Below are positions 1-10,196 of a DNA stretch of 64,000 bases, piece after piece. The notes beneath the pieces are model-generated. The model was not told the DNA's origin. It searched no databases and saw only the letters and a program-made list of their open reading frames with translations. The DNA comes from Desulfatibacillum sp. GTDB lineage: Bacteria; Desulfobacterota; Desulfobacteria; Desulfobacterales; Desulfatibacillaceae. The stretch's first letter is position 1; the number at the start of each line of letters is the position of its first letter. Made by a program: the position numbers and the translations under genes. Where the stretch lies: positions 1 to 64,000 of the forward strand of contig JAEINP010000013.1 in the NCBI GenBank assembly GCA_016342355.1, given 5' to 3'.

Positions 1-151
1 ACAAGCAGCCGCCAGGGGGCGTTCCTCCAGGAAGGATGGGAAATCTCTATTTTCCCCTTGACATTACTTATCATGGATGTCCCCCCAATTCCAGCTGTTT
101 GGTATGCGTCAGAATCCATGGGGAAGGCAAACTGTCTTCGGAAAGTGATAC

Positions 152-1006
152 ATGGTTGAATTTGTAGAGAGATTGGCGGCCCATGGGTGGGATTCGCTAA
201 AGGTTACCGGTCTGACTTTATTCATGGTCATGGGGCCCGGGATGATCCTGGCTTTGTGTATGCACGGGGTCTCCACCCGGGTGAAGTCAGGCGCCTGGGC
301 CTTGTTGGGGCCGAAATTGTATCTGGGCCTGTTTGGCTGGCTTGGTATTTGCATCCACGAGTTGGGACACGCGATCATGTGCGTGATTTTCGGGCATCGG
401 GTGGAAACGTTGCGTTTGTTCGCCCCGGATGCCTCAACCCGGACCCTGGGCTATGTGAAGCACAGCTTCAACCCCCATAATCCTTATCAGGTCATAGGGA
501 ACTTTTTCATAGCCCTGGGACCGATTATCCTGGGGACCGCCGTTATTTGGTTGGCGGCCCGGTATCTGCTGCCAAGGGAACTAGTAGCCCACGACCTTTT
601 GTGGCACTGGAGCAATTTTCAATCTCCGGAGGCGGTCTGGAACCTGGTAATGTCTACATGGGACATGTGTCAGGCCATGTTTCAGGAAATATTTACTTTT
701 AAAAACGGAAACCGATGGCAGTCGTGGGTTTTTGCATACATCCTGGTAAGTGTTGGCAGCGGGATATCCCTTTCGTGGGAAGACATTTCAGGCGGGTTGG
801 AAGGATTTGGGGTATTCTTCATCCTGGCATATATTGTGGTGTTTGCAGCCGGGTATTTTGGCGGCATTCCCGCCCACTGGATCAACGCCAGCAGCCAGGC
901 CGTGGGATCGTTCTATCCATTACTGCTTTTCACCATGTTATTGAACGGGTTGCTCGCCATTTTCATTACCATCATGAATCTGGCTGCCGCCTCCTTAAAA
1001 AATTAA
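152..1006 (+). CDS. Membrane protein with HExxH zinc-peptidase-like motif
   Basis: A 284-residue polytopic membrane protein. A HELGH motif (H69, E70, H73) sits at the end of a hydrophobic segment, as in intramembrane M50-type metalloproteases. Further hydrophobic segments lie near residues 19-40, 113-135, 190-208, 218-240 and 255-280. The ATG at 152 has a GGAAAG ribosome site about 8 bases upstream. M50 proteases also carry a distal LDG/NPDG-type metal ligand motif; none is clear here, so protease activity is inference. It could instead be an M50-fold relative without catalysis. The gene stands alone on the plus strand, ahead of a small unknown gene. Confidence 0.7.
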   Translation: MVEFVERLAAHGWDSLKVTGLTLFMVMGPGMILALCMHGVSTRVKSGAWALLGPKLYLGLFGWLGICIHELGHAIMCVIFGHRVETLRLFAPDASTRTLGYVKHSFNPHNPYQVIGNFFIALGPIILGTAVIWLAARYLLPRELVAHDLLWHWSNFQSPEAVWNLVMSTWDMCQAMFQEIFTFKNGNRWQSWVFAYILVSVGSGISLSWEDISGGLEGFGVFFILAYIVVFAAGYFGGIPAHWINASSQAVGSFYPLLLFTMLLNGLLAIFITIMNLAAASLKN

Positions 1007-1094
1007 ACTTTTGTGACAAATGAGCCGATGACTATCCAAAGGCTTTTTGGTTTTTGTATGCGGCGCCATTCCTTTTCCGGACGGAGTGACTATC

Positions 1095-1556
1095 ATGTTT
1101 TCCATACAGGAAAATGTTGGCAAAAATCGTTTGTATATCACGATCGGAACCTTAATAATCCGTGATACCAACGATGTCGTCAATTCCATGGTGAAAAGAT
1201 CCTCCAAACTGCAAAAGGGTTTCACCGTGCTTATGGACCTCACCACGTTCAGGCCCACCTCGGACATTGTCACCCGGCAGATTTGCCTGGGGCTGGAGTT
1301 TATGGCGGAACAGGGTATGGGAAAAGTGGCGCTGATCTCTCTTGCCATGGAAGCCATCATGGGTCTGGATATTTTGTGCAAGCCCGGAAGCGCCGGTGTC
1401 CAAACTGTTTCCTCAGTCGTGGAGGGGGAAAAAGTTCTGGACTGGTGGGTGGCCGAACAAAGGGCCATGGATGATTCAAAAAGGAAAAGACCCCAAACCA
1501 TTCTGAGAAAAAACCGCCTGACCCGCGGGTTGTTTCAATCTATAGGCCTGCGATAA
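1095..1556 (+). CDS. Small soluble protein of unknown function
   Basis: A 153-residue protein with no membrane segment. I prefer the ATG at 1095 because GGAG lies 8 bases upstream; an in-frame ATG at 1047 would add 16 residues but lacks a ribosome site. The N-terminal strand pattern and the FTVLMDLTTF segment faintly recall STAS/SpoIIAA-like folds, but I see no defining motif. The C-terminus is strongly basic (residues 125-153). It converges on the MBL hydrolase, with one base between the stops. Function not recognised. Confidence 0.6.
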   Translation: MFSIQENVGKNRLYITIGTLIIRDTNDVVNSMVKRSSKLQKGFTVLMDLTTFRPTSDIVTRQICLGLEFMAEQGMGKVALISLAMEAIMGLDILCKPGSAGVQTVSSVVEGEKVLDWWVAEQRAMDDSKRKRPQTILRKNRLTRGLFQSIGLR

Positions 1557-1557
1557 G

Positions 1558-2382
1558 CTATCCTACTGTTACTGTATCCCCCACGCCAAAGCGTCGGATT
1601 TTAAAGGCCATATAGAACCTGCTCAGGGCAGGCAGGGCTGTGCAATGGTTGGGACATAAATATTCCACCTTTTGTTTCTTGAAATATTCAATGGTTTTTT
1701 CCACGACTTCCGAATCATCCAGCAAATGAAATCCCCCCAGGACCATATGGATATGCTCCTGGCCTGTGACGGTTTTAGCATACTCGCAAATATTGCAAAC
1801 CCCCGCGTGGGAGCAGCCGGTCACCACCACCAAGCCCTTGGGAGTGGTGATGGCCAGGGCCGAGTCGTCCGGGAGGAATTCGGGATATTTTTCACCGTGT
1901 TCCACGTAGTAAAAAGAGGTGGATTGGGATTCGAAATCGTTAATCCGTGGGATTTCGCCTAAAAACCACATGTTTTCACTAATGCGATATGGCCCGGGAC
2001 TTTCGATCAAATTAAATTTTTCCATGGCCTGATCCCGGGTCATGGCCATGCCGTTGAATTCTCCGGAGGGTTTTCTCCGATCCCGGAAAACCAGGGGATG
2101 GGCCAAGAGTTTGGTGGTTATACCGGCTTGCGACAAGGCCGCCAAGCCGTCTGTGTGGTCCCAGTGTCCGTGGCTGAGAACAATCATGTCTGCTTGGTTT
2201 AGGTCAATGCCCGCCAATTTGGCGTTATAGAGGATGACATCGGAGGGACCGGTATCGAATAGTAGGTTGCGTTCCTCTGCAATATAAATGGAAAAACCGT
2301 GCTGGCCCGAGAATTTTTTGTCCAGAAATCCCATGCGGGCCTGGTCCTCGCACAGGATATGCATCTTAATTTGGTGTTCCAT
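1558..2382 (-). CDS. MBL-fold metallo-hydrolase
   Basis: A 274-residue metallo-beta-lactamase-fold protein. The metal motif SHGHWDHTDGL (H71, H73, D75, H76) and an upstream FDTGPS turn are clear, and GCSHAGVCN later supplies the next histidine. This pattern resembles the subfamily annotated as 7,8-dihydropterin-6-yl-methyl-4-(beta-D-ribofuranosyl)aminobenzene 5'-phosphate synthase-like hydrolases. The ATG at 2382 has AGAGG about 6 bases upstream. A GTG at 2412 would overlap the stop of the ABC ATPase and add ten residues, so it may be coupled to that operon as its last gene. Substrate unknown. Confidence 0.8.
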   Translation of the reverse strand: MEHQIKMHILCEDQARMGFLDKKFSGQHGFSIYIAEERNLLFDTGPSDVILYNAKLAGIDLNQADMIVLSHGHWDHTDGLAALSQAGITTKLLAHPLVFRDRRKPSGEFNGMAMTRDQAMEKFNLIESPGPYRISENMWFLGEIPRINDFESQSTSFYYVEHGEKYPEFLPDDSALAITTPKGLVVVTGCSHAGVCNICEYAKTVTGQEHIHMVLGGFHLLDDSEVVEKTIEYFKKQKVEYLCPNHCTALPALSRFYMAFKIRRFGVGDTVTVG

Positions 2383-2408
2383 GCCTGACCTCTTTAATCC
2401 GGATTTGC

Positions 2409-3133
<725 letters not shown>

Positions 3134-3137
<4 letters not shown>

Positions 3138-3790
3138 GCCTTGGAAGCCTCTCTTTTTCTTTCCAGGTGGTCGGCAAACAGGGATCCCAGTGTGCAAATG
3201 ACAAAATAGACCACCGCCGCAAAACAATACAACTCCACGGACCGCACTTCCCGGGTGTCCACCAGGTTTACCCGCCTAAGGAATTCCCTCAGGCCCACCA
3301 CATAGGCCAGGGAGGTGTCCTGGAAAATGACGATGGCCCGGGTGATGAGGGCCGGGGCCATGTTCCCCAAGGCCTGGGGCAGGACAACATAGCGCTGTAT
3401 GGTAAAAAATCCCAATCCGGTCGCCTGGGCCGCCATGACCTGGCCCTTGGGCACAGACTGGATGCCGCCCCGGATGATTTCGGAAAAATAGGAGGCCTCG
3501 AAAAACACAAAGGCGATCATGGTGGAATAAAAGGCCCCCAGGGGCCTGCCCACAAAAACCGGCGCCAGAAAATAGAGCCAGAAGATCACCAGGATCAGGG
3601 GTTGGCTCCGGAAAAAATGCACATAGGCCGAGGCCGGATAATACACCCATTTTTTTGAAGATAACCGGCCCATGGCCAGGAAGCAGCCCAGGAACATCCC
3701 CCCGGAAAGGGCGATGAGGGTCATTTGAAAGGTCAGACCCAGGCCTCCGAGCATATAACCCATGTTGTCCGTTATGACTGCCCAGTCCAT
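3134..3790 (-). CDS. Polar amino-acid ABC transporter, permease 2
   Basis: A 218-residue inner-membrane permease of the HisM/GlnP family with a short periplasmic N-terminus and about five hydrophobic segments. The EAA-type coupling loop is readable as [17 protein letters not shown], followed by [13 protein letters not shown]. The ATG at 3790 is three bases after the stop of the first permease, and its own stop overlaps the ATPase start. Two different permease genes point to a heterodimeric channel. Confidence 0.92.
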
Positions 3791-3793
3791 GGG

Positions 3794-4516
3794 TTAATTG
3801 CTCCTTTCCATCAAACCAGGAATGCGCATCTTTTTTTCGACCCGGGCAAAAGCCGCCACCACGCACAAGGTGATGGCCAAATACACCAGGCTGGCGGCCG
3901 TGGTGGTTTCCAGACCATGGAAGGTAAAGGAGTCTATGAGGCCCGCCATACCTGTGGTTTCCATAACGCCAATGGTCATGGTGAGGGCTGAGTTTTTAAA
4001 ACAACTCAGGATTTCGTTGGACAGGAGGGGCATGGAAATGCGCAAGGCGTAAGGAATGGTCACATGACGGTATGTATTCCAGGGAGAAAGGCCTGTGGCC
4101 AGGGCCGCCATGGTCACCCCCTTGGGTACAGCCAGGAAGCCGGACCGGATTACCTCGGCCACCCTGGAGGCCGTGTAGGTCCCCAGGCACACCACTCCGC
4201 AATAATAACCCAGGTGGGGCACCTCGTGGTTCAGCCACCGCCCCATTTCACGGGGCAACAGGGCGGGCACGGCGAAATACCAAAAGAACATTTGCACCAG
4301 GAGCGGAATGTTCCTGAACACCTGCACATAAGCCCCTCCGGCAAAGCGCACCACACGGTATGGGGCCAAACGGGCAAGGGCGACCATCAACCCCAGCATG
4401 CTCCCAATCACCCAAGCCAGGAGGGAGAGGTGGATGGTCGTCCAGATGCCTTTCAGGAGCCAGGGGCCATACGTCTGGCTCCAGAGTATGCTCCATTCAA
4501 AATTGTAGTCGAGCAT
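3794..4516 (-). CDS. Polar amino-acid ABC transporter, permease 1
   Basis: A 240-residue HisQ/HisM-family inner-membrane permease. After a short N-terminal part it has the LLKGIWTTIHLSLLAWVIG segment typical of these proteins and the EAA loop VPKGVTMAALATGLSPWNTYRHVTIP. It lies 12 bases after the binding-protein gene and three bases before permease 2. Its partner is probably permease 2, with the downstream ATPase. Confidence 0.92.
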   Translation of the reverse strand: MLDYNFEWSILWSQTYGPWLLKGIWTTIHLSLLAWVIGSMLGLMVALARLAPYRVVRFAGGAYVQVFRNIPLLVQMFFWYFAVPALLPREMGRWLNHEVPHLGYYCGVVCLGTYTASRVAEVIRSGFLAVPKGVTMAALATGLSPWNTYRHVTIPYALRISMPLLSNEILSCFKNSALTMTIGVMETTGMAGLIDSFTFHGLETTTAASLVYLAITLCVVAAFARVEKKMRIPGLMERSN

Positions 4517-4528
4517 ATAATGGCACGG

Positions 4529-5419
4529 TTATTCGGGAAAGGTCAGGACGTTGAGCATGTTCTTATATTCCTCGGACATGGGATAAACCACCACTCCCCG
4601 GGGACCAAACCATTTTTCGTAGATTTTTTCAAACTCGCCGCTCCGGATGAGGCCGATGAGGGTGGCGTTTACAAAATCGCGCCAGTCACTGTCGTCCTTG
4701 GGCAGGATGAACCCGTAGGGCTCGTAGGTGACGAAACTGCCCACGATTTCCCAATCCTGGGGATTCCTGGCCTTGGCGACCATGCCCGCCAACATGCTTT
4801 CATCGGTAAAATAGGCATCCACCTTGCCCTGTTGGAGCCCCAAAAAACCCTTGAGATGATCCTCGAACAGGACGATTTCGCAGGCCGGGTCAATGCGCTT
4901 ATCCGCTATGGCATTGTTGAGGGCCTTGATATGAGGGGTGCATCCGTTGCCAGCCCCCACCCTTTTTCCGGCAAGATCCTTGAAAGAACGGATGGAAGAG
5001 CCCTTGGGAACCAGAACCTTGGTGCCGGTCAGGAAATATGGCAGGGAAAAGTCCACCACTTCCTCCCGGGCCATGGTGATGGTGGTAGCGCCCATGACAA
5101 TATCCACCGTCCGGTTGGCGACCAGCACGATTCGGGTTTTGGGGTTGATGGGGGTTTTATTATATTTTATCTTCTTACCCAGTTTTTCCTCCAGCTTTTG
5201 GACCAGGATGTCTCCCAGATCCATGTCAAAACCGCCCCACTCCCCTTTGTCGTTGATATAGCCAAAGGGCACGCCCCCTTCCCGGTATCCCATGGTGATG
5301 GACCCTGTACGGTCGATTTTTTCCAGAACGGTTTCCGCAAAAACAGGCGGTGCGGCCAGCAGGCAACAAATCAGCCCCCAAAAGCATACCAATCCCAGTC
5401 TTTTCATGTGTTTCATCAT
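4529..5419 (-). CDS. Polar amino-acid ABC transporter, substrate-binding protein
   Basis: A 296-residue periplasmic binding protein of family 3. It starts with a Sec signal peptide (basic MKRLG, a hydrophobic stretch, then a cleavage site after PPVFA near residue 28). The family's GSITMGYREG entry, the IVMGATTITMAREEVVDFSLPYF block and the GKRVGAGNG block are present, as expected for glutamine/glutamate/aspartate-type ligands; the exact ligand cannot be told. AAGGA precedes the ATG at 5419. It is the first and presumably most expressed gene of the operon. Confidence 0.92.
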   Translation of the reverse strand: MMKHMKRLGLVCFWGLICCLLAAPPVFAETVLEKIDRTGSITMGYREGGVPFGYINDKGEWGGFDMDLGDILVQKLEEKLGKKIKYNKTPINPKTRIVLVANRTVDIVMGATTITMAREEVVDFSLPYFLTGTKVLVPKGSSIRSFKDLAGKRVGAGNGCTPHIKALNNAIADKRIDPACEIVLFEDHLKGFLGLQQGKVDAYFTDESMLAGMVAKARNPQDWEIVGSFVTYEPYGFILPKDDSDWRDFVNATLIGLIRSGEFEKIYEKWFGPRGVVVYPMSEEYKNMLNVLTFPE

Positions 5420-5724
5420 GATTCCTTTCTTGTTGATTCATTTTTCTCTTGAAAAACCCAAGACCAAGGCTGCGCTGGATTACATAGCCAGAATAAATAT
5501 GTCAAATTGTAATTATCTATGGATTGGCGGCGTGTTATTCATAAATATATCAATATAAAATTTTTGCAAATCAAATCTGCATGTTATCCTTGAGATGCAA
5601 CGCGGAAACAGCAGGGCGTGGTGTTCGGAAATGGCTGAAGCGCAGGCGCATTCGGACCAGAAGGCGGTGATCTGGGGGGGGCTGGAGTAGGATCTCGCCA
5701 GGGTTGCCCCTCCGGGCTGGGGTT
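5420..5724. other. Intergenic region, 305 bases
   Basis: An AT-rich stretch at about 5480-5590 lies upstream of the minus-strand transporter operon and must hold its promoter. A TTGACA hexamer on the minus strand (5500-5505) is a candidate -35, but no good -10 sits at the right distance. The right part is also the 3' side of the phosphatase gene. I see no further gene or repeat. Confidence 0.5.
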
Positions 5725-6933
5725 TTAGTCCCTTTGGAGGGCAATAAAGCTGATATCGTCGGAAAAGGTGTGATCTCCCCGGAAGCGGTAGAGTTCTTCA
5801 GCGGTTTTTCGCATGACGCCTTCCAGGTCCGTGGCGCGATTTTTGTCCAGAAGGCGCATGAGCCGTTCCTGGGAGAACTCGGAGTCCTGGCAGTTACGGC
5901 ATTCGGTGATTCCGTCGGAGTACAGGAACAGGCGGTCGCCCGGGTTCATGGTGAACTCGTGACGGGAGTATGTGGCGTTTTCCAGGAGGCCTACGGGAAA
6001 GCCGCCGTTGCCGATGGTTTTCAGATCTCCGTTTGCAGGCGCCCATATGGGGTGGGGATGCCCTGCCTGGGTGAGGGTGGTATGGCCTGTGCGGCAGTCG
6101 ATAATTCCCAGGATCATGGTGAAGTAGGCCTGCAGGGTGTCGCTTGTCTGGAACAGCCTGTTGAGTTTCGCCACCATGTCTTCGGGAGAGAGGACTGTGC
6201 CGGACCCGTTTTTGGAAATACCATGGACCATGGCTTCTTCCCAGATAAGGGACGTAAGGGTCTTGCTGACTGTAACAGACAACATCGCGGCAGGAACGCC
6301 ATGGCCGGAGATATCCAGGATGAAAAAGGCTATGTGGTGATCTCCAATGCGAAAGAAGTTGAACATGTCGCCGCCTACAATGGCGCAGGGCATGAACAGG
6401 GAGCCGAACCGGAACCCGTTTACCTGTCCGGTTTGGGCGGGCAAAAGGCTTTGCTGGACCGACGCCGCCACCTGAAGATCCTGGGTGATGATGTCGTTGG
6501 AGCGGGACAGATTAATATTGGACTGGGATAGCTCCTGGTTTTTAACCTTGAGTTCCTTTTCCAGGGTCAGGATTCTTTCGGCGGCTTTGATTCTGGCTTT
6601 GAGTTCACCGGCGTTGAAAGGTTTGGAAATAAAATCGTCAGCCCCTGATTCCAGGCCCTCCATAAGTTCTGTTTTTCGGGATTTGGCTGTCAGGAGGATG
6701 AGATAGGTGTAGGACGCCAGGGAGCTTTTGCGGATGCGTTCGCACAGGGCCGGGCCTTCTATCCCGGGCATGATCCAGTCCAGGATAGCCAAACGGGGCG
6801 CCCCGGGTTCCTGGAGTGTTTCCCAGGCTTGGATTCCGTCCTCCACGGTTATGACTTCGTAGCCCCATTTGGTCAGAAGGGTTTTAAGAGCTATGCGAAC
6901 GGTTCTGTCATCGTCAGCGACAAGTACTTTCAT
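5725..6933 (-). CDS. Response regulator with SpoIIE/RsbU-type PP2C phosphatase output
   Basis: A 402-residue two-domain signalling protein. Residues 1-120 form a receiver with the acidic pair at D7-D9, phospho-acceptor D52 and K in the SKPF motif near 104. A short coiled-coil linker (about 125-160) leads to a SpoIIE-type PP2C Ser/Thr phosphatase with the GGDMF and DISGHGVPAAMLS metal motifs and a C-terminal SDGITE segment. Such proteins usually dephosphorylate an anti-sigma antagonist when phosphorylated. No STAS partner is adjacent, although an RsbW-like ATPase domain occurs in the gene at 59913-61208. The gene is monocistronic. Confidence 0.9.
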   Translation of the reverse strand: MKVLVADDDRTVRIALKTLLTKWGYEVITVEDGIQAWETLQEPGAPRLAILDWIMPGIEGPALCERIRKSSLASYTYLILLTAKSRKTELMEGLESGADDFISKPFNAGELKARIKAAERILTLEKELKVKNQELSQSNINLSRSNDIITQDLQVAASVQQSLLPAQTGQVNGFRFGSLFMPCAIVGGDMFNFFRIGDHHIAFFILDISGHGVPAAMLSVTVSKTLTSLIWEEAMVHGISKNGSGTVLSPEDMVAKLNRLFQTSDTLQAYFTMILGIIDCRTGHTTLTQAGHPHPIWAPANGDLKTIGNGGFPVGLLENATYSRHEFTMNPGDRLFLYSDGITECRNCQDSEFSQERLMRLLDKNRATDLEGVMRKTAEELYRFRGDHTFSDDISFIALQRD

Positions 6934-7242
6934 GGTTATGTTTTCACCAGATTCCCGCCCTCAGCGGCAATGGTTATATTTCTAAGGCCTATTTATAAAA
7001 TCGGCTATCCATGCATTATCCTTTAGGCAATTTTCGGGCCAGAATGGGATTCGCGAAAATAGGACTTTGCGAAGATTGTATGGAACTGGCAATTGGGTAC
7101 AAAAAATACCTTGATAGTTTTGGATGAAATTGCTATGCACCATAACTAATCATTGAAATCAGAATTCATGCAGTAAATTTTGAGATTGCATAAACGAAGT
7201 TGCTTGTTTACCACGATTTTCCAAAAGAAGCTCCGGTAAATT
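6934..7242. other. Divergent intergenic region, 309 bases
   Basis: AT-rich region between the minus-strand phosphatase gene and the plus-strand PATAN/cNMP gene, so it should hold promoters for both. I see no clear promoter pair, hairpin or repeat. Confidence 0.5.
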
Positions 7243-8445
7243 ATGAATCCTTCCATTGCACTCAGGGGTCGACTGGATTTTGTGAGCCTGGGTCAGATCA
7301 TCCAATTCCTGGCGTCAAACTCCAGCAACGGCACCATGGTCCTTAAGAGTCCTTTTGTTAACCAGCCGGGTCTTATCTGTTTTTCCAAGGGGATAATCGT
7401 CAATGCCTTCTGCGGGAATTTGCAGGGCATTGACGCAGCCTACTCCCTGTTCGGATGGACCGAGGGGGAGTTTGAATTTGACGTGGCAAGAGTGGAAAAG
7501 GAACGGCGCATCACCCAAAGCCTGATGGAAATCATCATGGAAGGGTCCCGGATGCTGGACGAGGGCCGCATCAAGGAAATGGGCGCGGAAAGCCGGGATA
7601 TCGCCAGGCCGTACAGGCCTCATTTGGAAGAAGGGGTGACCTTTGTGCCCAGCCCGGACGTGGACTATTCCTACGTCGTGGCGGAGGAGGTTTTCCCCCC
7701 GGGCAAAAATATTGTGGAGGAAGGTAATCACGGCAACTGGATTTGCGTGATCCTGGACGGATACGCCGACGTGGTGAAAGATACCCCAAGTGGTCCCCTG
7801 ACCCTGTGCCGCGTGGGGCCGGGCGCTCTCATCGGGGATATCGCCATAGTCCTGAAAAAGGAAAACGTCCGCAGGGCATCGGTTCTGGCCATAGAGGAAG
7901 TGACTCTGGGAGTCTTGGATCTGGAGCGCATCCACAGGGAACTGGCCCTCATGTCCCAGGGGCTCCAGGGGATTCTTCTGAGTCTAAATCGCCGATTAGC
8001 GGAGGTGAACTTCAACCTGTCCCGGCTCCATGTATCCGGAAACAAAACCGACTTGAAAAATCTGGAGGGGAAAGGCCGGTTTAACCTGGATCAGGGCAAG
8101 GACGCGTTGTATTCAATTACCCGGGGATGGGCCTCATTAGTGTGCAAGGCAGATAAGGGATACGTGCGCATTGCGGAACTGGAATCCGGGGATTTTGTGG
8201 GCAGGGCGCCTTTTTTGGATATCGGTCATGAACCGGGCCAGGCGGTTTTACTCCCTTCGGATGATTTTTCCGTAAATGAGCTTCCCCTGCAAGAGATTGT
8301 GGAGGAATATGAAAATTCATCCAACATGATCAAGTGCATTGCCAGTTATATTTCCAATTGTGTGGCCGCCACAACCATGCAGGTCCGGGGCATGAGCCTG
8401 CCAGCCCCAATACCCGCAGCAAAGAACGTCCGCTCCCTGAGGTAA
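7243..8445 (+). CDS. PATAN (DUF4388) and cyclic-nucleotide-binding-domain protein
   Basis: A 400-residue cytoplasmic protein. Residues 1-85 match the PATAN/DUF4388 domain (LRGRLDFVSLGQIIQFL and the ICFSKGIIVNA segment), found in bacterial signalling proteins. Residues 145-260 form a cNMP-binding fold (FPPGKNIVEEG, then GALIGDIAIVLK) and residues 270-380 resemble a second, degenerate one. The first copy lacks the RxA phosphate cassette of true cAMP binders, reading VRRAS instead, so ligand binding is uncertain. No DNA-binding domain is visible. It is probably an adaptor for a chemosensory or two-component system. Confidence 0.8.
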   Translation: MNPSIALRGRLDFVSLGQIIQFLASNSSNGTMVLKSPFVNQPGLICFSKGIIVNAFCGNLQGIDAAYSLFGWTEGEFEFDVARVEKERRITQSLMEIIMEGSRMLDEGRIKEMGAESRDIARPYRPHLEEGVTFVPSPDVDYSYVVAEEVFPPGKNIVEEGNHGNWICVILDGYADVVKDTPSGPLTLCRVGPGALIGDIAIVLKKENVRRASVLAIEEVTLGVLDLERIHRELALMSQGLQGILLSLNRRLAEVNFNLSRLHVSGNKTDLKNLEGKGRFNLDQGKDALYSITRGWASLVCKADKGYVRIAELESGDFVGRAPFLDIGHEPGQAVLLPSDDFSVNELPLQEIVEEYENSSNMIKCIASYISNCVAATTMQVRGMSLPAPIPAAKNVRSLR

Positions 8446-8699
8446 ATGGGAGACGCCTCTCTAAATACATTCGTGCCTAATTGTATTGGTATTTTTTTGC
8501 CAACCCACATTCCAGCCCCTGGACGGAAAAACCAGCTGCTTTAACTTTCAGCCTGTTTTTTCCGCAAACGGGTTTTTCTTTCGCCTTGCGCGGCCTTGTA
8601 AGCAAGGTCCGGTCATGCTAATAAAATGCAGACAGTTAGAGAAAATACTTAAGCAGGCTTACAATGTCTGTTTATTCCAGGAAACAGGGGAAACAGCCC

Positions 8700-9575
8700 A
8701 TGAAGGGGATTATCCTGGCCGGGGGTTCCGGCACCCGGCTCTATCCGATCACCCAGGTGGTATCCAAGCAGCTATTGCCGGTATACGACAAGCCCATGGT
8801 CTACTATCCCCTGTCCGTGCTCATGCTGGCGGGCATCCGGGAGATTTTGATCATTTCCACACCCCAGGACCTGCCCTTGTTCCAAATGCTGTTAGGGGAC
8901 GGCGGCAGGCTGGGCCTTTCCCTGTCCTACGCCGCCCAACACAAACCCGAAGGCCTGGCCCAGGCGTTTGTGATTGGGGATTCCTTTATCGGGGATGACA
9001 CGGTCTGCCTGATTTTGGGGGACAACCTGTTTTACGGCCAGACCCTGACGCCCCTGTTGCGGGAGTCGGTAAGCCTGAAGCAAGGGGGCATTGTTTTTGC
9101 CTATCCGGTGAAAAATCCCCGGGAATACGGGGTGGTGGAGTTTGACGCCCGGGGCATGGCCGTAAGCATCGAGGAAAAACCCCACCAGCCCAAAAGCCGG
9201 TACGCCATTCCCGGGCTTTATTTTTACGACAACCAGGTTGTGGAAATGACCCGGGGCCTGAAACCCTCGCCCCGGGGTGAGTTGGAAATCTCGGATATCA
9301 ACCGCCTTTACCTGAAACGGAACGAGTTGAAGGTAAAGGTCATGGGCCGGGGCATGGCCTGGCTGGATACGGGCACCCACGACACCCTGCAACAGGCCTC
9401 CAACTATGTGCGGATCATCCAGGAACGCCAGGGGCTTAAAATCTCCTGCGTGGAGGAAATCGCCTTTCGCATGGGGTTTATCACCGCCCGGCAGGTGGAG
9501 GAACTGGCCCGGCCCCTGGTTTCCAGCGGCTACGGACAATATCTTTTGGACATGCTGGCCCAGGACCAGGCCTGA
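8700..9575 (+). CDS. rfbA: Glucose-1-phosphate thymidylyltransferase
   Basis: A 291-residue RmlA/RfbA enzyme that makes dTDP-glucose from glucose-1-phosphate and dTTP, the first step to dTDP-rhamnose. The N-terminal [11 protein letters not shown] loop, [12 protein letters not shown] and the ILGDNLFYG metal site are all present, and the length is normal. I use the ATG at 8700, where the family begins; an upstream ATG at 8664 would add twelve unconserved residues. It lies 18 bases before rfbC. The other two rhamnose genes (rfbB, rfbD) are not in the window. Confidence 0.95.
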   Translation: MKGIILAGGSGTRLYPITQVVSKQLLPVYDKPMVYYPLSVLMLAGIREILIISTPQDLPLFQMLLGDGGRLGLSLSYAAQHKPEGLAQAFVIGDSFIGDDTVCLILGDNLFYGQTLTPLLRESVSLKQGGIVFAYPVKNPREYGVVEFDARGMAVSIEEKPHQPKSRYAIPGLYFYDNQVVEMTRGLKPSPRGELEISDINRLYLKRNELKVKVMGRGMAWLDTGTHDTLQQASNYVRIIQERQGLKISCVEEIAFRMGFITARQVEELARPLVSSGYGQYLLDMLAQDQA

Positions 9576-9593
9576 TATAGAAAAAGAAACCTT

Positions 9594-10154
9594 ATGAAAA
9601 TACTGGAAACATCCCTGCCAGGGGTTTTGATCCTCGAGCCCCGGGCCCACGACGACAACCGGGGTTTCTTTATGGAAACCTACCATGCACAACGCTATGC
9701 CAGCCATGGTCTGGACTGGAATTTTGTCCAGGACAACCTGTCCTGGTCCCGGGAAAGGGTGCTGCGGGGACTCCACTACCAGATAAACAATCCCCAGGCC
9801 AAGCTGGTACAGGCGGTTCAGGGAGCCGTGTACGACGTGGCCGTGGATGTACGACGGGATTCTCCGACTTTCGGACAATGGACAGCAGCGATTCTGGACG
9901 AAGAAAACCACAGGCAGATGTTTGTTCCCGGGGGATTCGCCCATGGGTTCTGCGTGCTGAGCAAGGAAGCCCGGGTGTATTATAAGTGCGACGCCCTGTA
10001 CACGCCCGGAGACGAGGGCAACCTGTTATGGTCCGACCCGGACCTGGCCATTGACTGGCCGATTTCCGATCCCATCTTGTCCGAAAAGGACCAATCCAAC
10101 CCTTGCCTGAAAGACATCCCCCCTGGCAAATTGCCGATGTGCATCAGACCGTAA
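9594..10154 (+). CDS. rfbC: dTDP-4-dehydrorhamnose 3,5-epimerase
   Basis: A 186-residue cupin-fold epimerase (RmlC) that converts dTDP-4-keto-6-deoxyglucose to the 4-keto-rhamnose form. The family marks DNRGFFMETY, QDNLSWSRERVLRGLHYQ (catalytic His in GLHYQ) and VPGGFAHGFCVLS are clear. It follows rfbA in an operon and converges on the glycosyltransferase gene, with 42 bases between. Confidence 0.95.
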   Translation: MKILETSLPGVLILEPRAHDDNRGFFMETYHAQRYASHGLDWNFVQDNLSWSRERVLRGLHYQINNPQAKLVQAVQGAVYDVAVDVRRDSPTFGQWTAAILDEENHRQMFVPGGFAHGFCVLSKEARVYYKCDALYTPGDEGNLLWSDPDLAIDWPISDPILSEKDQSNPCLKDIPPGKLPMCIRP

Positions 10155-10196
10155 CCCCGGACAATTTTTTCGTATAAAGTGGATTTGGGATTCCCC

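Noticed and set aside
4064-5452. 462-residue plus-strand open frame
   Set aside because: Antisense to the permease and binding-protein genes of the amino-acid transporter.
5477-5505. Sigma-70 promoter for the amino-acid transporter
   Set aside because: The -35 TTGACA is perfect, but the hexamer 17 bases away (TAATCC) matches the -10 consensus poorly.
8892-9944. 350-residue minus-strand open frame
   Set aside because: Antisense to rfbA and rfbC.
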